A stretch of DNA of 64,000 nucleotides, taken from Alitta virens (Eukaryota; Annelida; Polychaeta; Phyllodocida; Nereididae). The number at the start of each line of letters is the position of its first letter. Position 1 is the first letter of the stretch. Shown piece after piece: positions 56,501 to 64,000 of the stretch. The translations under genes and the position numbers were made by a program. The notes under the pieces are model-generated. The model was not told the origin of the DNA, did no database searches, and saw nothing but the letters and a program-made list of their open reading frames with translations. The DNA lies in the NCBI GenBank assembly GCA_932294295.1, contig OW028581.1, forward strand, positions 9,445,526 to 9,509,525, in the 5' to 3' direction.

Positions 56501-59500
56501 TCAGGATATTGTGGAGGAAGCAATTGTTACAGAAGAAGTTACAGAAGCTCAAGCTGTACCAGAATCACCAGTCAAAGAAGAACCTGAGGCTGATGTGAAA
56601 GAAGAAATTGTGACAGAAGAAGTTACAGAAGCTGAAGATGCACCAGAATTCGCTAGTCCAGGAAGAATGTGAGTATGTTGTGGAAGAAGCAATTGTTACA
56701 AAAGAAGTTACAGAAACTGAAGCTGGACCTGAATTGCTCTTCAAGGAAGAACGTGAGTCTGTGGTGGAAGAAGCAGTTGTGATAGAAGAAGTTACAGAAG
56801 TTGAAACTGCACCAGAATCACCAGTGAAAGAAGAATGTGTCTGTTGTGGAGGAAACCATCCTGGCTGAAGATGTTACAGAAGCTGAATCAGCACCTGGGT
56901 CACCAGTCTAAGAACCTCAGGATATTGTGGAGGAAGCAATTGTTACAGAAGTAGTTAGAGAAGCTCAAGTTATACCAACCTGAGGCTATTGTGAAAGAAG
57001 CAATTGTGACAGAAGAAGTTACAGAAGCTGAAACTGCACCAGAATCGCCAGTCAAAGAAGAACTTGAATCTGTTGTGGAAGAAGCATTAGGGACACAACA
57101 AATTGCAGCAGCTGAAACTGCACTAGAGTCACCAGTCAAAGAAGAACCTGAGGCTGTTGTGAAAGAAGAAATTGTGACAGAAGAAGTTACAGAAGCTGAA
57201 GATGCACCAGAATTCGCTAGTCCAGGAAGAATGTGAGTATGTTGTGGAAGAAGCAATTGTTACAAAAGAAGTTACAGAAACTGAAGCTGGACCTGAATTG
57301 CTCTTCAAGGAAGAACGTGAGTCTGTGGTGGAAGAAGCAGTTGTGATAGAAGAAGTTACAGAAGTTGAAACTGCACCAGAATCACCAGTCAAAGAAGAAT
57401 GTGTCTGTTGTGGAGGAAACCATCCTGACTGAAGATGTTACAGAAGCTGAATCAGCACCTGGGTCACCAGTCTAAGAACCTCAGGATATTGTGGAGGAAG
57501 CAATTGTTACAGAAGAAGTTTCAGAAGCTCAAGCTGTACCAGAATCACCAGTCAAAGAAGAACCTGAGGCTGTTGTGAAAGAAGCAATTGTGACGGAAGA
57601 AGTTACAGAAGCTGAAGATGCACCCGAATCGCTAGTCCAGGAAGAACGTGAGTCTTTTGTGGAAGAAGCAATTGTAACAAAGAAGTTACAGAAACTGACA
57701 CTGCACCAGATTCACCAGTCAAGTCAGAACCTGAAACTGTTCTGGAGCAAGCAACAATGACAGAAGAAGTTACCGAAGCTCAAGCTGCACCAGACTCACC
57801 AGTCAAAGAAGAATGTGTGTCTGTTGTGGAGGAAACAATCCTGGATGAATATGTTACAGAAGCTGAATCAGCACCTGGGTCACCAGTCTAAGAACCTCAG
57901 GATATTGTGGAGGAAGCAATTGTTACAGAAGAAGTTACAGAAGCTCAAGCTGTACCAGAATCACCAGTCAAAGAAGAACCTGAGGCTGATGTGAAAGAAG
58001 AAATTGTGACAGAAGAAGTTACAGAAGCTGAAGATGCACCAGAATTCGCTAGTCCAGGAAGAATGTGAGTATGTTGTGGAAGAAGCAATTGTTACAAAAG
58101 AAGTTACAGAAACTGAAGCTGGACCTGAATTGCTCTTCAAGGAAGAACGTGAGTCTGTGGTGGAAGAAGCAGTTGTGATAGAAGAAGTTACAGAAGTTGA
58201 AACTGCACCAGAATCACCAGTGAAAGAAGAATGTGTCTGTTGTGGAGGAAACCATCCTGGCTGAAGATGTTACAGAAGCTGAATCAGCACCTGGGTCACC
58301 AGTCTAAGAACCTCAGGATATTGTGGAGGAAGCAATTGTTACAGAAGTAGTTAGAGAAGCTCAAGCTATACCAACCTGAGGCTATTGTGAAAGAAGCAAT
58401 TGTGACAGAAGAAGTTACAGAAGCTGAAACTGCACCAGAATCGCCAGTCAAAGAAGAACTTGAATCTGTTGTGGAAGAAGCATTAGGGACACAAGAAATT
58501 GCAGCAGCTGAAACTGCACTAGAGTCACCAGTCAAAGAAGAACCTGAGGCTGTTGTGAAAGAAGAAATTGTGACAGAAGAAGTTACAGAAGCTGAAGATG
58601 CACCAGAATTCGCTAGTCCAGGAAGAATGTGAGTATGTTGTGGAAGAAGCAATTGTTACAAAAGAAGTTACAGAAACTGAAGCTGGACCTGAATTGCTCT
58701 TCAAGGAAGAACGTGAGTCTGTGGTGGAAGAAGCAGTTGTGATAGAAGAAGTTACAGAAGTTGAAACTGCACCAGAATCACCAGTCAAAGAAGAATGTGT
58801 CTGTTGTGGAGGAAACCATCCTGACTGAAGATGTTACAGAAGCTGAATCAGTGCCTGAGTCACCAGTGAAAGAACCTCAGGATATTGTGGAGGAAGCAAT
58901 TGTTACAGAAGAAGTTACAGAAGCTCAAGCTGCACAAGAATCACCGGTCAAAGACGGACCTGATGCCATTGTGGAGGATGCAGTTGTGACAGAAAAAATT
59001 GCAGAAGCTGAAACTGCTCCAGAATCACCAGTCAAAGAAGAACCTGAGGCTGTTGTGGAGGAAGCCGTTGTGACAGAGGAAGTTACAGAAGCTGAAACAG
59101 CACCAGAATCACAGGTCAAGGAAGAACCTGATGCTATTGTGGAAGAAGCAGTCGTGACAGAGGAAGAGACAGCCGCAGAAACTGCACCAGAAGCACCAGT
59201 CAAAGAATAACCTGAGGCTATTGTGGAAGAAGAAATTGTGACAAGAGAAGTTACAGAAGCTGAAGCTGCTCCAGAATCACCAGTCAAAGGAGGACATGAG
59301 TCTGTTGTACAGGAAGCTGCTGTGATAGAAGAAGTTAAAGGAGCTCAACCTGCACCAGTTTCACCAGTCAAGGAAGAACCTGAAACTGTTCTGGAGCAAG
59401 CAATAGTGACAAGAGATGTTACAGAAGCTAAAACAGCACCAGAATCACAGGTAAAGGAAGAACCTGATGCTATTGTGGAAGATGCAGTTCTGATAGAAGA

Positions 59501-62500
59501 AGTTGCAGAAGCTGAAGCAGCACCAGAATCACCAGTCAAAGAAGAACCTGAGGCTGTTGTGAAAGATAGCAGTTGTTGCAGAAGCTGAAGCTGGACCAGA
59601 ATGGCTTTTCAAGGAAGAATGTGAGTCTGTTGTGGTGGATACCGCTGTGATAGGACAAGTTACAGAAGCTGAAACTGCGCCAGAATTGCCAGTCAAAGAA
59701 GAACTTGAATCTGTTGTGGAAGAAGCATTAGCGACACAAGAAATTGCAGCAGCTGAAACTGCACTAGAGTCACCAGTCAAAGAAGAACCTGAGGCTATTG
59801 TGAAAGAAGCATTTGTGACAGAAGAAGTTACAGTAGCTGAAGATGCACCCGAATCGCTAGTCCAGGATGAACGTGAGTCTGTTGTGGAAGAAGCAATTGT
59901 AACAAAGAAGTTACAGAAACTGACACTGCACCAGATTCACCAGTCAAGTCAGAACCTGAAACTGTTCTGGAGCAAGCAACAATGACAGAAGAAGTTACCG
60001 AAGCTCAAGCTGCACCAGACTCACCAGTCAAAGAAGAATGTGTGTCTGTTGTGGAGGAAACAATCCTGGCTGAAGATGTTACAGAAGCTGAATCAGCACC
60101 TGGGTCACCAGTCTAAGAACCTCAAGATATTGTGGAGGAAGCAATTGTTACAGAAGAAGTTACAGAAGCTCAAGCTGTACCAGAATCACCAGTCAAAGAA
60201 GAACCTGAGGCTGATGTGAAAGAAGCAATTGTGACTGAAGAAGTTACAGAAGCTGAAGATGCACCAGTATTCGCTAGTCCAGGAAGAATGTGAGTATGTT
60301 GTGGAAGAAGCAATTGTTACAAAAAAGTTACCGAAAGTGAAGCTGGACCTGAATTGCTCTTCAAGGAAAAACGTGAGTCTGTGGTGGAAGAAGCAGTTGT
60401 GATAGAAGAAGTTACAGAAGTTGAAACTACACCAGAACCACCAGTGAAAGAAGAATGTGTCTGTTGTGGAGGAAACCATCCTGGCTGAAGATGTTACAGA
60501 AGCTGAATCATTACCTGGGTCACCGGTCTAAGAACCTCAGGATATTGTGGAGGAAGCAATTGTTACAGAAGTAGTTACAGAAGCTCAAGCTGTACCAACC
60601 TGAGGCTGTTGTGAAAGAAGCAATTGTGACAGAAGAAGTTACAGAAGCTGAAGATGCACCAGAATTCGCTAGTCCAGGAAAAATTTGAGTATGTTGTGGA
60701 AGAAGCAATTGTTACAAAAGAAGTTACAGAAACTGAAGCTGGACCTGAATTGCTCTTCAAGGAAGAACATGAGTCTGTGGTGGAAGAAGCAGTTGTGATA
60801 GAAGAAGTTACAGAAGTTGAAACTGCACCAGAACCACCAGTGAAAGAAGAATGTGTCTGTTGTGGAGGAAACCATCCTGACTGAAGATGTTACAGAAGCT
60901 CAATCAGCGCCTGAGTCACCAGTGAAAGAACCTCAGGATATTGTGGAGGAAGCAATTGTTACAGAAGAAGTTACAGAAGCTAAAGCTGCACAAGAATCAC
61001 CGGTCAAAGACGGACCTGATGCCATTGTGGAGGATGCAGTTGTGACAGAAAAAATTGCAGAAGCTGAAACAGCTCCAGAATCACCAGTCAAAGAAGAACC
61101 TGAGGCTGTTGTGGAGGAAGCCGTTGTGACAGAGGAAGTTACAGAAGCTGAAACAGCACCAGAATCACAAGTCAAGGAAGAACCTGATGCTATTGTGGAA
61201 GAAGCAGTCGTGACAGATGAAGAGACAGCCGCAGAAACTGCACCAGAAGCACCAGTCAAAGAATAACCTGAGGCTATTGTGGAAGAAGAAATTGTGACAG
61301 AAGAAGTTCAGAAGCTGAAGCTGCTCCAGAATCACCAGTCAAAGGAGGACATGAGTCTGTTGTGCAGGAAGTTGCTGTGATAGAAGAAGTTAAAGGAGCT
61401 CAACCTGCACCAGTTTCACCAGTCAAGGAAGAACCTGAAACTGTTCTGGAGCAAGCAATAGTGACAAGAAATGTTACAGAAGCTAAAACAGCACCAGAAT
61501 CACAGGTAAAGGAAGAACCTGATGCTATTGTGGAAGATGCAGTTGTGATAGAAGAAGTTGCAGAAGCTGAAGCAGCACCAGAATCACCAGTCAAAGAAAT
61601 ACCCGAGGCTGTTGTGAAAGATAGCAGTTGTTGCAGAAGCTGAAGCTGGACCAGAATGGTTCTTCAAGGAAGAATGTGAGTCTGTTGTGGTGGAAACCGC
61701 TGTGATAGGACAAGTTACAGAAGCTGAAACTGCACCAGAATCACCAGTCAAAGAAGAACTTGAATCTGTTGTGGAAGAAGCATTAGCGACACAAGAAATT
61801 GCAGCAGCTGAAACTGCACTAGAGTCACCAGTCAAAGAAGAACCTGAGGCTATTGTGAAAGAAGCATTTGTGACAGAAGAAGTTACAGAAGCTGAAGATG
61901 CACCAGAATCACTAGTCCAGGAAGAACGTGAGTCTGTTGTGGAAGAAGCAATTGTAAAAAAGAAGTTACAGAAACTGACACTGCACCAGATTCACCAGTC
62001 AAGTCAAAACCTGAAACTGTTCTGGAGCAAGCAACAATGACAGAAGAAGTTACCGAAGCTCAAGCTGCACCAGACTCACCAGTCAAAGAAAAACGTGTGT
62101 CTGTTGTGGAGGAAACAATCCTGGCTGAAGATGTTACAGAAGCTTAATCAGCACCTGGGTCACCAGTCTAAGAACCTCAGGATATTGTGGAGGAAGCAAT
62201 TGTTACAGAAGAAGTTACAGAAGCTCAAGCTGTACCAGAATCACCAGTCAAAGAAGAACCTGAGGCTGATGTGAAAGAAGCAATTGTGACGGAAGAATTT
62301 ACAGAAGCTGAAGATGCACCAGTATTCGCTAGTCCAGGAAGAATGTGAGTATGTTGTGGAAGAAGCAATTGTTGCAAAAGAAGTTACAGAAACTGAAGCT
62401 GGACCTGAATTGCTCTTCAAGGAAGAACGTGAGTCTGTGGTGGAAGAAGCAGTTGTGATAGAAGAAGTTACAGAAGTTGAAACTGCACCAGAATCACCAG

Positions 62501-64000
62501 TCAAAGAAGAATGTGTCTGTTGTGGAGTAAACCATCCTGACTGAAGATGTTACAGAAGCTGAATCAGCGCCTGAGTCACCAGTGAAAGAACCTCAGGATA
62601 TTGTGGAGGAAGCAATTGTTACAGAAGAAGTTACAGAAGCTCAAGCTGCACAAGAATCACCGGTCAAAGACGGACCTGATGCCATTGTGGAGGATGCAGT
62701 TGTGACAGAAAAAATTGCAGAAGCTGAAGATGCACCAGAATCACTAGTCCAGGAAGAATGTGAGTCTGTTGCGGAAGAAGCAATTGTAACAAAGAAGTTA
62801 CAGAAACTGACACTGCACCAGATTCACCAGTCAAGTCAGAACCTGAAACTGTTCTGGAGCAAGCAACAATGACAGAAGAAGTTGCCGAAGCTCAAGCTGC
62901 ACCAGACTCACCAGTCAAAGAAGAACGTGTGTCTGTTGTGGAGGAAACAATCCTGGCTGAAGATGTTACAGAAGCTGAATCAGCACCTGGGTCACCAGTC
63001 TAAGAACCTCAGGATATTGTGGAGGAAGCAATTGTTACAGAAGAAGTTTCAGAAGCTCAAGCTGTACCAGAATCACCAGTCAAAGAAGAACCTGAGGCTG
63101 TTGTGAAAGAAGCAATTGTGACGGAAGAAGTTACAGAAGCTGAAGATGCACCCGAATCGCTAGTCCAGGAAGAACGTGAGTCTTTTGTGGAAGAAGCAAT
63201 TGTAACAAAGAAGTTACAGAAACTGACACTGCACCAGATTCACCAGTCAAGTCAGAACCTGAAACTGTTCTGGAGCAAGCAACAATGACAGAAGAAGTTA
63301 CCGAAGCTCAAGCTGCACCAGACTCACCAGTCAAAGAAGAATGTGTGTCTGTTGTGGAGGAAACAATCCTGGCTGAATATGTTACAGAAGCTGAATCAGC
63401 ACCTGGGTCACCAGTCTAAGAACCTCAGGATATTGTGGAGGAAGCAATTGTTACAGAAGAAGTTACAGAAGCTCAAGCTGTACCAGAATCACCAGTCAAA
63501 GAAGAACCTGAGGCTGATGTGAAAGAAGAAATTGTGACAGAAGAAGTTACAGAAGCTGAAGATGCACCAGAATTCGCTAGTCCAGGAAGAATGTGAGTAT
63601 GTTGTGGAAGAAGCAATTGTTACAAAAGAAGTTACAGAAACTGAAGCTGGACCTGAATTGCTCTTCAAGGAAGAACGTGAGTCTGTGGTGGAAGAACCAG
63701 TTGTGATAGAAGAAGTTACAGAAGTTGAAACTGCACCAGAATCACCAGTGAAAGAAGAATGTGTCTGTTGTGGAGGAAACCATCCTGGCTGAAGATGTTA
63801 CAGAAGCTGAATCAGCACCTGGGTCACCAGTCTAAGAACCTCAGGATATTGTGGAGGAAGCAATTGTTACAGAAGTAGTTAGAGAAGCTCAAGCTATACC
63901 AACCTGAGGCTATTGTGAAAGAAGCAATTGTGACAGAAGAAGTTACAGAAGCTGAAACTGCACCAGAATCGCCAGTCAAAGAAGAACTTGAATCTGTTGT
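53590..64000 (+). repeat. 6,924-bp superunit duplication inside the array
   Basis: From about 53590 onward, sequence recurs at +6,924 bp (60514 onward) to the window edge with very few differences. Both copies share private variants such as SPGKI with tttgagtatg (53757 and 60681), PEPPVKEEC, and a gaatttacagaagc variant (55372 and 62296). The duplicated tract is at least 3.4 kb and its full extent is cut by the window end. Confidence 0.85.
56037..58828 (+). repeat. 1,396-bp tandem duplication inside the array
   Basis: 56037-57432 and 57433-58828 are near-identical (e.g. 56095 and 57491, 56638 and 58034, 57202 and 58598, all +1,396). The unit contains the rare LGTQ(Q/E)IAAAE variant. 1,396 leaves a remainder of 1 on division by 3, so the duplication changes frame between copies. 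Confidence 0.85.

Larger units (their letters stand above)
35640..64000 (+). repeat. Giant coding-derived tandem array of 84-bp monomers
   Basis: From about 35640 to the window edge, more than 28 kb, the sequence is an uninterrupted array of related units near 84 bp (28 codons). A typical monomer in the acidic frame runs EEPEAVVEEAVVTEEVTEA then ETAPESPVK. Blocks such as gaagaagttacagaagctga and caccagaatcaccagtcaaa recur throughout. Monomers are grouped into higher-order repeats. The sense frame is broken every few hundred bases by stops and indels that recur at the same place in different higher-order copies: SPV then TAA in gtctaagaacct, E-F-A-S-P-G-R-M after gaattcgc, ECVCCGG after a 2-bp loss, and VKDSSCCRS after a 1-bp gain. 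The array therefore behaves as a satellite descended from a coding repeat. The right end is outside the window. Confidence 0.9.

Noticed and set aside
35582..64000. Annotating each of the many short ORFs in the array as separate genes
   Set aside because: Their ends are set by recurrent stops and frameshifts inside one tandem array, and many starts are not ATG.
35640..64000. CRISPR array
   Set aside because: Monomers are directly adjacent, diverged and coding-type, with no spacer structure; the genome is eukaryotic.

Overview
The window looks like nuclear DNA of an invertebrate animal. It is AT-rich, exons are short with consensus GT/AG splice sites, and it holds C-type lectin receptor exons, a Nimb/I-type LINE with an RNase H domain, a Ty3/Gypsy element with a PNMA-like Gag, a Maverick/Polinton-type integrase, a tRNA-derived SINE and MITE-like foldback elements. 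A marine lophotrochozoan or similar bilaterian fits best, but the species cannot be fixed from sequence alone.

Layout. (1) 1.3-6.6 kb, minus strand: exons of a type I transmembrane protein with two C-type lectin-like domains, a stalk, a membrane span and a multi-exon cytoplasmic tail. Intron phases agree along most of it, but it carries damage: a lost splice donor, a tail exon that reads into a stop, a missing last exon of the second lectin domain, and a LINE insertion. (2) 6.9-21.7 kb: a nest of mobile elements. It contains a truncated Gypsy element, a 219-bp TIR element in several copies, a broken LINE that was itself hit three times by one SINE family, tandem copies of the LINE 3' tail, and a second LINE family. 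(3) 22.2-25.5 kb, plus strand: six exons encoding a membrane span and a complete cytoplasmic tail with two acidic dileucine motifs. The first two match the membrane/tail exons of the minus-strand gene in phase and sequence, so the two genes look like diverging paralogs. (4) 26-31.7 kb: LINE fragment, degraded Polinton integrase, small minus-strand ORFs of unknown function, and a second copy of a palindromic MITE. (5) 32.4-35.5 kb: a possible small secreted-protein gene (weak), a LINE RT fragment, and a diverged tandem repeat ending in a tRNA-like fragment.

(6) 35.6 kb to the window end: a continuous tandem array of degenerate 84-bp (28-codon) monomers whose acidic sense frame reads E/V/P/A-rich with a recurring SPVK. 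The array has higher-order repeats with varied spacing (about 1.4, 1.64, 2.22, 2.24 and 6.92 kb). Stops and frameshifts are shared between higher-order copies, and several spacings are not multiples of three. The simplest reading is a protein-coding repeat that lost its frame and then expanded like a satellite. This coding-derived macrosatellite and the two facing lectin-receptor paralogs are the main points of interest. Nothing prokaryotic (operons, CRISPR, ribosome binding sites) is present.
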